Below, piece after piece: positions 16,846-26,200 of a stretch of DNA of 64,000 nucleotides; within the stretch, counting starts at the first letter, position 1; each line of letters starts with the position of its first letter. The position numbers and the translations under genes were made by a program. The notes beneath the pieces are model-generated. The model saw nothing but the letters and a program-made list of their open reading frames with translations, was not told where the DNA came from and searched no databases. The stretch covers positions 186,001 through 250,000 of the forward strand of contig NZ_LGEC01000058.1 of assembly GCF_001279585.1 (NCBI RefSeq), read 5' to 3'. The DNA is from Nocardiopsis sp. NRRL B-16309. GTDB taxonomy: Bacteria > Actinomycetota > Actinomycetes > Streptosporangiales > Streptosporangiaceae.

Positions 16846-17460
16846 GTGTTGACCGACGTGAGTGAGGAACTGTCCCCCGCCAGGCTCCGTGCCTCCGACG
16901 CCGACCGCGAACGGGTCCTGAGGATCCTGCGCGAGGCCACCGCCGACGGCCGCCTGGACCTGGAGGAGTTCGAGGAGCGTTCCTCGCTCGTACAGGCCGC
17001 CCGGACCCTGGGCGAACTGCCCGGCGTGACCGCCGACCTCGTCCCCGCCGACCAGCAGCCCATCCGGCTCGACTCCCAGCCCGTGATCGGCCTGTTCGGA
17101 CGGGTCTCCCGCCGCGGTCGCTGGGTGGCGATGCCCGGTGAGCTCGTCGCGGCCTTCGCCGGCCGCGTCGACGTCGACATGCGCGAGGCGCTCCTGTTGC
17201 GCAACCACCACCGGGTCGTCGTCCACGCCGTCCTCGGCCGGGTCGAGATCGAGGTCCCCGAGGGGGTCGAGGTGCGGATGGCCGGCTGGAGCTTCCTCGG
17301 CCGGCGCACCACCAACGCGCAGCGGTCCGAGCTGCCGACGCCGCCCGTCGTGGAGATCGACGGGTTCAGCGTGTTCGGGATCGTCCGCGTGCGGGCGCCC
17401 CGCCGACGGCGCTTCCTCGGCCGGGGCCGGCGCCGCCCCCAGCGCGGCATCAGCTCCTGA
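16846..17460 (+). CDS. DUF1707 (SHOCT-like) protein
   Basis: A 204-residue protein. The DUF1707 domain (about 10-62) carries the hallmark LRASDADRERVLRILREA and DGRLDLEEFEER. The C-terminal part resembles the cell-wall-active antibiotics response (LiaF-like) beta domain, with repeated GR-V strands. A very basic tail closes the protein. DUF1707 proteins are common in actinobacteria and of unknown function, often membrane-associated. Either GTG 16846 or GTG 16858 may be used. A TAGTGT box (16845-16850) sits at the right distance for a leaderless transcript starting at 16858. Confidence 0.78.
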   Translation: MLTDVSEELSPARLRASDADRERVLRILREATADGRLDLEEFEERSSLVQAARTLGELPGVTADLVPADQQPIRLDSQPVIGLFGRVSRRGRWVAMPGELVAAFAGRVDVDMREALLLRNHHRVVVHAVLGRVEIEVPEGVEVRMAGWSFLGRRTTNAQRSELPTPPVVEIDGFSVFGIVRVRAPRRRRFLGRGRRRPQRGISS

Positions 17461-17581
17461 TCACGCGGCCCCCACCTGCACGGATGTCAACATGACGCGT
17501 GCAACACGGGTGAGTGCCACCGCGCTCCTGTGCGTCTGGCAGGCTTGTCTCACAGGATTTCCCAGGAGAGATGGGCCAGCG

Positions 17582-18970
17582 ATGAGTGAGTTCCGTATCG
17601 AGCACGACTCGATGGGTGAGGTCAGGGTTCCCGCCGAGGCCAAGTGGCGGGCCCAGACCCAGCGTGCCGTCGAGAACTTCCCGATCTCGGGCCAGGGCCT
17701 GGAGGGCGCCCACATCGCCGCCCTCGGCCAGATCAAGGCCGCCGCCGCCAAGGTGAACGCCGAGCTGGGCGTCATCACCGACGAGTTCGGCAAGGCGATC
17801 CGCGACGCGGCCCTGGAGGTCGCCGAGGGCACGTGGAACGACGAGTTCCCGATCGACGTCTTCCAGACCGGCTCGGGCACCTCCAGCAACATGAACACCA
17901 ACGAGGTCGTGGCGACGATCGCCAGGGAGCGCACCGGTCTGGAGGTGCACCCCAACGACCACGTCAACGCCTCGCAGTCCTCCAACGACGTCTTCCCGTC
18001 GTCCATCCACATCGCCGCCACCTCGGCCGTGCAGAACGAGCTGATCCCGGCGCTGCGCCACCTGGAGGGCGAGCTCACCCGCAAGTCCGTCGAGTTCGCG
18101 TCCGTCGTCAAGAGCGGCCGCACCCACCTGATGGACGCCACCCCGGTCACCCTGGGCCAGGAGTTCGCTGGGTTCGCCGCGCAGGTCCGCTACGGCGTCG
18201 AGCGCCTGGAGGCCGTCCTGCCGCGCGTGGCCGAGCTGCCCCTGGGCGGCACCGCCGTGGGCACCGGCATCAACACCCCCGAGGGCTTCGCCGCGCGGGT
18301 CATCGCCGAGATCGCCGCGAACACCGGCCTGCCGCTGACCGAGGCCCGCGACCACTTCGAGGCGCAGGGCGCCCGCGACGGCCTCGTCGAGCTCTCCGGC
18401 CAGCTGCGGACGATCGCGGTCGGCTACTGCAAGATCGCCAACGACATCCGCTGGATGGGGTCGGGCCCGACCACCGGCCTGACCGAGGTCTTCCTGCCCG
18501 ACCTTCAGCCGGGTTCCTCGATCATGCCCGGCAAGGTCAACCCGGTGCTGTGCGAGGCCATGCTCCAGGTCTCCTCCCAGGTCGTGGGCAACGACGCGGC
18601 CGTCGCCTTCGGCGGCGCCAGCGGCAACTTCGAGCTCAACGTGCAGCTGCCGATGATCGCCCGCAACGTGCTGGAGTCCATCCGCCTGCTGGCCAACGTC
18701 TCCCGCCTGTTCGCCGACCGCTGCGTGGCCGGGATCGAGGCCAACGAGGAGCAGTGCCGCACCTACGCGGAGTCCTCCCCCTCGATCGTCACGCCGCTCA
18801 ACCGCTACATCGGCTACGAGGAGGCCGCCAAGGTCGCCAAGCAGTCGCTGGCCGAGCGCAAGACGATCCGCCAGGTCGTCCTGGAGCGCGGCTACGTCAA
18901 GGACGGCAAGCTCACCGAGGAGCAGCTGGACGCCGCCCTCGACGTGCTGAAGATGACCAACTCCCAGTAG
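17582..18970 (+). CDS. fumC: Fumarate hydratase class II
   Basis: A 462-residue fumarase that interconverts fumarate and L-malate in the TCA cycle. Family signatures are TGSGTSSNMNTNEV, NASQSSNDVFPSS and the catalytic loop GSSIMPGKVNP near residue 310. It is an oxygen-stable homotetramer with no metal. It forms its own transcription unit with a clear downstream hairpin. The fumC/glpX neighbourhood is conserved in mycobacteria. Confidence 0.97.
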   Translation: MSEFRIEHDSMGEVRVPAEAKWRAQTQRAVENFPISGQGLEGAHIAALGQIKAAAAKVNAELGVITDEFGKAIRDAALEVAEGTWNDEFPIDVFQTGSGTSSNMNTNEVVATIARERTGLEVHPNDHVNASQSSNDVFPSSIHIAATSAVQNELIPALRHLEGELTRKSVEFASVVKSGRTHLMDATPVTLGQEFAGFAAQVRYGVERLEAVLPRVAELPLGGTAVGTGINTPEGFAARVIAEIAANTGLPLTEARDHFEAQGARDGLVELSGQLRTIAVGYCKIANDIRWMGSGPTTGLTEVFLPDLQPGSSIMPGKVNPVLCEAMLQVSSQVVGNDAAVAFGGASGNFELNVQLPMIARNVLESIRLLANVSRLFADRCVAGIEANEEQCRTYAESSPSIVTPLNRYIGYEEAAKVAKQSLAERKTIRQVVLERGYVKDGKLTEEQLDAALDVLKMTNSQ

Positions 18971-18989
18971 TCCCACGCGTGACCGGTCA

Positions 18990-19014
18990 GGGCACCCCGC
19001 GCCGCGGGGTGCCC
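18990..19014 (+). terminator. Hairpin terminator after fumC
   Basis: An 11-base inverted repeat (18990-19000 and 19004-19014) with a GCC loop starts about 20 bases after the fumC stop. Confidence 0.7.
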
Positions 19015-19174
19015 CTTCCGTCTGCGCACGGCCGACGCGGTCCCAGGTCGCGATTCGGTTCCGCTCCCGCCCGGCCCGGAACCTTCGGTCCGGGGTGGAC
19101 GTCGGACCCTCGTGCCAGTACATCTGGTTCGACCCCTTCGCACCGGATAGCAGCCCGCCTCGAGAGGGCAGTAC

Positions 19175-21274
19175 ATGTCGAGCAACAGCGGTGGCGAGCA
19201 CATCGTCGCGGACCGTTACGTCCTGCGCCGTGAACTGGGACGCGGCGGCATGGGCGTCGTCTGGGAGGCCTTCGACCCCTCCCTCGACCGCGTCGTCGCG
19301 ATCAAGCAGGTGCTCCTCCCCGACCACTTCACCGACGAGGAGCGCGCGGACGCGCACGCCCGAGTGCGCCGCGAGGCGCAGTCGGCGGCGCGGATCTCGC
19401 ATCCGAGCGTCATCACCATCCACGACGTCTTCCAGTTCGGGGGCGACCCGTGGGTCGTGATGGAGCTCGTCGAGGGCGGATCGCTCCAGGAGAGGCTCAA
19501 CGAGCACGGTCCGCTGGATCTGGAGACGGCGGCCTCGGTCGCCGAGTCGCTGCTCAAGGCGGTCCGGGCGGCCGACGCGGCCGGAGTCCTGCACCGCGAC
19601 ATCAAGCCCGGCAACATCATGATGTCCTCGGACGGCCGGGTCATCCTCACCGACTTCGGGATCGCCACCATGGAGGGCGGTCCGAGCATCACGCGCACGG
19701 GTGCGCTGATCGGCTCACCCGAGTACATGCCGCCCGAACGGCTGGAGGGCGGCCCCGCGGAGCACCGGGGCGACCTGTGGAGTATCGGGGTGACCCTCTT
19801 CGCGGCGGTCGAGGGGACCTCGCCGTTCCGCCGGGACAGCATCACCGCGGCGATCGCCGCGGTGATGTCCGCGGAGCTGCCGCCGATGACGAGGGCCGGA
19901 TGGCTGCGCCCGGTGATCGAGGGCCTGCTGGAGCGCGACCCCGACCGGCGGCTCACCCCGGAAGCGGCGCTCGACCTGCTGCGCGGGAGCCGTGAGGACA
20001 CCGGAGGCGCCGGAGGCCCTGACGAGGCGACCGGCTCCGGGACCGGCCCGAACACGCCGGGTCGAGCGGTGGGCGGTGGCGCCGCGGCCGGTGGTGCGGC
20101 CGGTGCCGCGGCCGGTGGTGCGGCCGGTGCCGCGGCCGGTGGTGCGACGACGGCCGGGGGCACGCCGGCGGGTGGCCCGGCCTGGGGTGCGGCCGGAAAC
20201 GCGACAGCGGGTGGTGCGGCCGGAGGCGCGGGTCCCGCCGGGCCGGGCGGTACTCCCCACCCGTCGCACAGCGGAGGGTACGCCGCTCCCAGCGGTGGCT
20301 ACGCGGCCCCGGGCGTCGGTTACCGGTCCCCGGCCGACACGCGGCCCTCCCCCGCCCACCCGGGACCACCGCACGGCGGCGGACCCCGGGGCCCGTCCAC
20401 GCCCTTCCCCGGCCACGGACGGCCACCCGCCTACGGGCCTGTCGCCGGGCACGGCGCCGGTCACCCGTCCGGCGGCCATCCGGGAGGAGGAGGCCCGCCC
20501 ACCGGCCACCTCCGCACCGGCGGCACCGGCGGCTCACGTTCGGGCTCGACCTCGCGGATCCTGCTCGGTGTCGGCGCGGGCACGGTCGCCCTGCTGCTCA
20601 TCGCGGTCGCCACGGTCGTGGTCGTGATGAATCGCACGGACGGCTCCGGCCGACCCCTCGCACCGACACCCGACGCCGCCGGCCCCGCCGGAGGCGAGGC
20701 CGAACCGGGCGAACTCGACTCCGGCGTCAGCGCCGGCCCGCCGGCCGACGACGACGATGACGACGCCGCCACCGGGGACCGCCCGGCCTACGACTCCCTG
20801 GAGACCTTCGACTCCGAGTGGTTCTCGGTGGGCCACCCGCAGGGCTGGTACGTGGACGACTCCGGCATCGACAGCACCATCGTGGCGATCCAGGCCGAGG
20901 GCGGGAACCACCAGGTCTGGATGTCGGGATGGACCGAGCCGGACTTCACGGGCACGAGCGCGGAGTTCCTGGAGTCGACGGACGGCGGCACCGACACCGG
21001 CGGCGAGTCCATGCCCGATTACACCCAGTTGGACCTGGCGGAGGTCGGCGACCACGACCTGGGCGCCGGCTGGGACGTCGCGCGCGTCGAGGCGGAGTTC
21101 ACCAACGAGTCGTGGCCCTCGCGGGAGCGCCGGTTCTGGTCCTACGCCATGAGCACGGACTACCAGGACGAACGCGTCTTCTACCTCATGAGCGTGAACG
21201 TCCCGGTCTCGGACGCCGAGTACTACGCCGACCTGCCCGAGGACGTCTTCGAGACGTTCACGCCGCACCTCTGA
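19175..21274 (+). CDS. Membrane serine/threonine protein kinase (PknB-type)
   Basis: A 699-residue receptor-like Ser/Thr kinase. The kinase domain (about 15-270) is complete: glycine loop ELGRGGMG, ATP lysine Lys44, catalytic loop HRDIKPGN (Asp142) and DFG at 160-162. A 190-residue Gly/Pro/Ala-rich linker follows, then one transmembrane helix (about 462-486). The acidic extracellular domain of about 210 residues (from DSLETFDSEWFSVGHPQGWY) resembles lipoprotein-type sensor domains rather than PASTA repeats. Its substrate is unknown. A 24-base tandem repeat encodes part of the linker. A strong terminator separates it from the convergent muralytic genes. Confidence 0.93.
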   Translation: MSSNSGGEHIVADRYVLRRELGRGGMGVVWEAFDPSLDRVVAIKQVLLPDHFTDEERADAHARVRREAQSAARISHPSVITIHDVFQFGGDPWVVMELVEGGSLQERLNEHGPLDLETAASVAESLLKAVRAADAAGVLHRDIKPGNIMMSSDGRVILTDFGIATMEGGPSITRTGALIGSPEYMPPERLEGGPAEHRGDLWSIGVTLFAAVEGTSPFRRDSITAAIAAVMSAELPPMTRAGWLRPVIEGLLERDPDRRLTPEAALDLLRGSREDTGGAGGPDEATGSGTGPNTPGRAVGGGAAAGGAAGAAAGGAAGAAAGGATTAGGTPAGGPAWGAAGNATAGGAAGGAGPAGPGGTPHPSHSGGYAAPSGGYAAPGVGYRSPADTRPSPAHPGPPHGGGPRGPSTPFPGHGRPPAYGPVAGHGAGHPSGGHPGGGGPPTGHLRTGGTGGSRSGSTSRILLGVGAGTVALLLIAVATVVVVMNRTDGSGRPLAPTPDAAGPAGGEAEPGELDSGVSAGPPADDDDDDAATGDRPAYDSLETFDSEWFSVGHPQGWYVDDSGIDSTIVAIQAEGGNHQVWMSGWTEPDFTGTSAEFLESTDGGTDTGGESMPDYTQLDLAEVGDHDLGAGWDVARVEAEFTNESWPSRERRFWSYAMSTDYQDERVFYLMSVNVPVSDAEYYADLPEDVFETFTPHL
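20081..20152 (+). repeat. 24-base tandem repeat inside the kinase linker
   Basis: Three head-to-tail copies (20081-20104, 20105-20128, 20129-20152). The first two are identical and the third diverges in its last bases. Each encodes eight Ala/Gly residues of the intracellular linker, so copy number could change linker length in frame. Confidence 0.85.
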
Positions 21275-21287
21275 CCACCCGTACGAC

Positions 21288-21329
21288 CGCGACGGCCCCC
21301 GTTCCGCGCAGGGAACGGGGGCCGTCGCG
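21288..21329. terminator. Bidirectional terminator between kinase and Rpf genes
   Basis: An 18-base perfect inverted repeat (arms 21288-21305 and 21312-21329) with a 6-base loop sits between the convergent genes. Confidence 0.85.
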
Positions 21330-21354
21330 CCGTGGTGTGTCCGGCTGTGCGACG

Positions 21355-21975
21355 TCAGTCGAACAGGTGCACGCCGCAGTGCGGCCACTGGCTCTGCCAG
21401 TTCCCGCCCACGGCGTTGTAGAGCTGCTGGGCCCGCTGGGTCTGCTCGTCGGGGCTGGCCTCGGACGGCAGGCCCGTGCCGCCCACGGACTCCCACGTGG
21501 CGGTGCTGAACTGGTAGAGGCCGTAGTAGCCGCCGGCGGAGTTGACCGCGGTGGGGTCGCCGCCGGACTCGCACTGGGCGAGGGCGGGCCAGTTCAGTCC
21601 CGCGGCGTCTCCGCCGCCCTGCGGCGGCGTGCCGCCGGACTCCTCCTCCGGCTCTTCCTCCTCCGGCTCCTCCGGCTCGATGGCGGGGGCCTCGCCCTGA
21701 GCGGTGCGGCTGCCCTCGCTGAGGGCGGCGTCGCGCTCCCCGGCCGAGGCCTCGCGGAGGGCGGCGAGCTCGTCCTCGGTCAACTGGTCCGAGGCGGCGA
21801 AGAACTCGTCGCCGGTGTCGGCTTCGGGGGTGGTCTCCTCGACCGCGGCACCGGCCGCGACGTCCGGATCGACCCTTTCGTCGGCGAACGCGGAGACGGC
21901 GAACGTCGCGCCAGCGACCAGGGTCGCCGCGGCGACCGCCGCCGTACTACGCAACGACATGCGATTGAGTAACAC
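21355..21975 (-). CDS. Rpf-like transglycosylase (resuscitation-promoting factor family)
   Basis: A 206-residue secreted muralysin. A signal peptide (about 1-31, cleaving after SAFA) is followed by a Glu/Asp/Pro-rich linker. The C-terminal Rpf domain (about 130-206) has ALAQCESGGDPTAVNSAGGY, with the predicted catalytic Glu in CESGG, and the paired cysteine in WPHCGVH. Rpf enzymes cleave peptidoglycan glycan strands to allow growth from dormancy or spores. The GTG start at 21975 has AAAGGA before it, and the upstream paralogue starts the same way. The second codon is TTA, the codon read by the developmental bldA tRNA in streptomycetes. Confidence 0.88.
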   Translation of the reverse strand: MLLNRMSLRSTAAVAAATLVAGATFAVSAFADERVDPDVAAGAAVEETTPEADTGDEFFAASDQLTEDELAALREASAGERDAALSEGSRTAQGEAPAIEPEEPEEEEPEEESGGTPPQGGGDAAGLNWPALAQCESGGDPTAVNSAGGYYGLYQFSTATWESVGGTGLPSEASPDEQTQRAQQLYNAVGGNWQSQWPHCGVHLFD

Positions 21976-22019
21976 GATGTCCTTTCCCCAAGAGGGGGCA
22001 ATAGCCAGGGAAAGCCCTA

Positions 22020-22703
22020 TTAATACCAGTTGTTGGCCTGCGAGTGGGACCAGGCGCCGCACGGGTCCCCGTAGCGGTCCTTGATGTAGTCGATCCCCCA
22101 GGCGATCTGCGTGGCGGGATTGGTCCGCCAGTCGTCACCGTGGGACGACATCTTGCTGCCGGGCAGCGATTGCGGAATGCCGTAGGCGCCCGAACTGGGG
22201 TTCTCGGCCGTGTGGTTCCAATTGGACTCCTTCTCCCAGAGCGGCTCCAGGCAGTCGGAGAACTGGTCGGAGCTCCAGCCCTCGGCCAGCACCATGTCCA
22301 GGGCGATCTCCTTGGCCGATCCGGCCGGGACCGGCGCGGCGGAGCCGGAGGAGCCCTCGTCCTCGGCGGGCTCGCTCTCGGGCTCCGGTTCGGGCTCGGG
22401 GACGTCCTCGCCCTCGTCGCTGGCGGACTGCACGGCCTCGTCCGCCGCCGCTTCGGCGGCGCTGCGGGACTCCTCGCGCGCGGCCGCCAGGTCCTCCTCG
22501 GACGGGGTGGGCGGTGCCGCGAAGAAGTCGTCCTCGGTGGGCTCGGCGTCGGGGGTGGTCGGAGCCACGGCGGCGGAGGTCACCTGGTCGGGGTCGACCT
22601 CACCGCTCTGGGCGAAGGCCGCCACGCCGAAGGTGGCGCCGGCGACGAGCGCCGCCGCGCCGACGGCACCGACATGACGCAGTGAGATCCGGTGGAGTAG
22701 CAA
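22020..22703 (-). CDS. Secreted lytic transglycosylase-like protein
   Basis: A 227-residue exported protein: signal peptide (about 1-31), an acidic Glu/Ala/Pro linker (about 35-130) and a C-terminal lysozyme-like domain. The domain begins AKEIALDMVLAEGW, has the putative catalytic Glu in LWEKESNWN, and ends GAWSHSQANNWY. It would cut peptidoglycan glycan chains. Its first 30 residues closely match those of the downstream Rpf-like protein (LL-R-SLR, then VAGATF-V-AFA), so the two arose by duplication of the secretion module. The start is TTG with AAAGGG upstream. The Rpf gene follows after 44 bases, giving an operon. Confidence 0.82.
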   Translation of the reverse strand: MLLHRISLRHVGAVGAAALVAGATFGVAAFAQSGEVDPDQVTSAAVAPTTPDAEPTEDDFFAAPPTPSEEDLAAAREESRSAAEAAADEAVQSASDEGEDVPEPEPEPESEPAEDEGSSGSAAPVPAGSAKEIALDMVLAEGWSSDQFSDCLEPLWEKESNWNHTAENPSSGAYGIPQSLPGSKMSSHGDDWRTNPATQIAWGIDYIKDRYGDPCGAWSHSQANNWY

Positions 22704-23232
22704 GATCGCCCTTTCGCGCGTTGACGCTCACGGACGGAGGGTCCGCGGGTGTTGTTCGCCGCTCTCCGTGCGGCCCGGGTCAGGCGCGGAGGGAAGGGCA
22801 GCGCCGTTCAACCGTCCGCGTTCGGGCTCCCGCACGGGTGGGGGTGCTCTGTGCAGCGGATTCAGCCTGCATCATCGTCACGGCCAAGTAACGCCATATT
22901 TACTATGTCTTGGATCACATCACGGAATGTGCCTGCAATGCGGGGCTTTGACCTGCGAGGCATCACCAAGAGTCAAGGGATGGTCAACTCGCGCGGTGGG
23001 TGTGGCGACTGTCTCCGTGTGCTCGGGGGAGACCGAAACTCCGGGACCCGATCCGCCTGGGGCGGTCGGGAGACCGGGGGCCGGTGGTCCCGTGGTCGTG
23101 CCGGACGTCCGGCCGCCAGGGCGATCCGCCCCCATGGCACGCCGCCAGGCCGTGTTCGGCGAGGCGACACGCGCGAGGGACGGAACGACCCTGGCCGTGT
23201 CCCTGAGTACGCGCGTCTGAGTACGCGTACGG
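22704..23232. promoter_or_regulatory. Long leader and promoter region of the muralytic operon
   Basis: No gene is convincing in this 529-base gap. Read on the minus strand, a TAGTAAAT-like AT-rich box near 22900 could be the promoter. About 190 bases of GC-rich, foldable leader then precede the TTG at 22703. Segments CTGAATCCG (22856-22864), GCGGGAGCCCGAAC (22820-22833) and GGTTGAACGG (22804-22813) are reminiscent of conserved blocks in actinobacterial ydaO (cyclic di-AMP) riboswitches, which often precede rpf-type genes. The diagnostic CAGCTAACC block is absent. An inverted repeat CACAT-N6-ATGTG lies at 22916-22931. Confidence 0.3.
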
Positions 23233-26200
23233 ATGCCGTCGGCCGCGTTTCGCCCCACCATGGTCGGTATGAACGCCCACGGATCGCCTCCCCCCGCGGC
23301 CCCGCCCCTGCGGTGCCCCGACTGCGCCGCGCCGCTCCGGCCCGGCGCGGCGGCCTGCCCCCGATGCGCCCTCGTCCTCGTCGGGCCGCTCGCGCAGCGG
23401 CTCTGGGAGATCGACACCCAGCTGGTGGACCTGGCCGACCGCTCCCGCCGGCTGCGCGCGGAACGGTCCGAGGTCCACCGGCTCCTCCGCCGGGAGTCGG
23501 GGGCGCCCCGCCCCGTCGGCGAACCCGCCGCACCCGTGGCGCCGGGCCACGCCGCGCGGTCGGGCCCGTCCGGGCCCCCGGCGCCCCACGCCGGACCGCA
23601 GGCCGGTCCGGTGCCCGTCGGCGCGTACCACCGGGCGCAGGTCCCGCCACCCGCGCCACGGCGTTCGGAGCTCTCGCAGCTCTCGGCGCAGAACCTCATC
23701 CTCGGGCTCGGCGGCCTGCTCGTCGGCATCGCCGCCCTGGTGTTCGCCGTGTGGACGTGGAGCGACCTGACCACGGGTACGCGCGCGCTGATCCTGACCC
23801 TGACCACCCTGTTCTTCGCCGGTGTGGCCCTCCCCCTGCACAGGCGCGGGCTGGCCTCGACCGCCGAGACCTTCGGGGCGCTGGGCGCCGCACTGCTGTG
23901 CGTCGACGCGCTCGCGCTCTACCTGGTCTCCGACGGGATCACCAACGGCCCCGGCTACGCGGCGGCCGCGCTGGCGGTGATCGGCGCGCTGCTGGTCCTC
24001 TATCCGCTGCTGGTCCCCCTGCGGGCACCGCGGGTGATCGCGGTCCTGCTGGTCCAGCCGGTGCCCGTGCTCCTGGTGGCCGCCTCCTCCTGGGACGGGC
24101 GCTGGCCCTGGATGCTGACCGCCCTGGCGGTGACCGCGCTGCTCGACGTGCTGGTCGGGACCCGCCTCGGCGCCCCGCGGCCCGGCGTGCCGGTCCGCAC
24201 CCTGCACGTGGTGGCGCTCGTCGTGTGGGCCCTCACGATCGGGTTCACCGTGCTGGCGGTGGCCCTGATGTCCTCCGTGACCGACCCGCTGCGGTGGTGG
24301 TCGGTGGCGGCCACGCTGCTGGTCTCGGGGGCGGCCTCGCTGCTGCTGGCCCGGCAGCCGCGCACCACGCCCGCCGAGCGCGCGCGGGGACGGTTCCACA
24401 CCGTCGCCGGGCTCCTGGCCCTCGGTCTGGTTCCCCTGGCCGCGGGCCCCGCCCACCTGCCGGTCCTGCCGCGCGTGCCCGGGCGGGTGTGGTCGGACGA
24501 CCCCTCCCTGGCGATGCGCACGGCGACCGACGTGCTCGGGCTCGTCCCGGTGGGCTCGGCGGTCCCGTCGGCCCCGGCCCAGCTGTCGGCGATCCTGGTC
24601 GGCGCGGTCCTTGCCGTCGGCGTGGCGGCGCTGCCGCGCCGCGCGCTCCTCGTCCCCGTCCTGGCCCTGGTCGCTCCCCCGACCCTGCTTCCCGTGCCGC
24701 TGCTGCTCGGGTTCCCGCTGGTGGCGGCGTCCGTGTGGGCGCTGCTGCTGGGCGCCGCGCTGATCGTGTGGGCCACGCTGCTGCGCACCGGCCACCGGAG
24801 CCGTGTCCCCGCCGTCACCGGGTTCCTGACCCTGCTGACCGGGCTGGCCTGGGCCCTGCCCGAGTGGTACACGTCCGCGGCGGCCCTGCTCCTGGTGGCG
24901 ACGAGCGCGCTGGTCGCGGCCCTGGCGGTGAACCGGACCGCCGGGGACCGCGCCGAAGGCCCAGCCGCCACCCTGTACGCGGCCGCGACCGCCCTGTGGC
25001 TGGTGGTCCTGCTGGTCGGCGCTCCCCTGCTGGTCTCGCTCCTGGCCATGCCCCGGCCGGACCGGATCCAGTGGTGGCTCCTGGCCGCCCTCGCCCTACT
25101 GGCGGGCGCGACCGCCCTCCGGCTCGGCCGGACCGCGCCCCCGTTCGGGAACGGCTCCGTGGCCGACCCGCGGCCCGCACTGACCTGGGCCGGCCTGCTC
25201 CTGCTCCCGTTGGCGCCGCTGGCGGCCGTGGTCCAGGGGCCGCCGTCGGCCCCGCTGTTCGCCGGACCCCACGGGGTGTGGGCGGCGCCGCTGGCGGAGA
25301 TGCTCGAACCCGCCTCCGCCGTCCTGGGGTACTCCGCCCCGCCTGGCGCGGGCGCGGCGGCGCTGTCCGCGCTGGGCCTACTCGCGGCCTCAGCCCTGGC
25401 GGTCGGGACCGTCCGGCTCGCCGACCGGCGGCTGGTGTCGGCCGCGATGGCGCTGACCGTCCCCGCCGCACTGGTTCCGCTGCCGGTGGTCCTGGGCCTG
25501 CCCTACGTCGTCGCCGTGGTGTGGGCGCTGGCGGTCGGCGCCGCGCTGACGCTGTCGGTGGCCAGGACCGGCGATCGGCCGCACGCCTGGGTCGCCACGG
25601 CCACCGGGCTCGCCACACTCCTGCTCGGCCTGGCGTGGGCGCTGCCGGAGCGGTACACGAGCCTGGTCGCGGCCGTGCTGCTGGCGTGCGCCGCGCTGCT
25701 CGGCTCGCTCGAACTGCGCCGTCTGGGCCGGCCGGGCACGGACGGGCCGGGTTCACCGGTCCGCCTGGTGTACTCGTCGGTCCTCGGGATCGGGGTCGCC
25801 GACCTGGTCCTGGTCGGCGCGCTGGTGGCCGACTCGGCCGCGGCCGTCCGGCACACGCCCGCCGTCTGGGCCCTGGCGGCGCTCGCCGTCCTGGGGATCG
25901 CGACGACCGCCCTGGTCGTCGGCCGCCTCCCCTACGCCGGACCGTGGCCCACGACGGTCGGCGCCACGCCCGCCGGGGCCGGGCCCGCGCCCCAGGGCTA
26001 CGCCGGAGCGGGAGGGTTCCGCACGCCGGGTGCCGCCCCGGTTCCGGGCGCGCCTCCCGCCGCGCGCGGTGGGGCTCCGCGTCCGACGATCCGTCCGGCG
26101 CCCTCGGTGTCCCCGTACAGCGTGCTGGGCCTGGTGCTGCTGACGATCGCCCCACTGGTCGCCGGTCCGCCCGGCCTGCCGGTCTTCGCCTTCGCCCCGT

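Noticed and set aside
17450..19594. A long open frame antisense to fumC
   Set aside because: High GC keeps antisense frames open. This one mirrors fumC codons, has biased composition and no domain; fumC itself has full family motifs.
22916..22931. CRP/cAMP receptor site
   Set aside because: The dyad is CACAT-N6-ATGTG, the reverse arm order of the TGTGA-N6-TCACA consensus.
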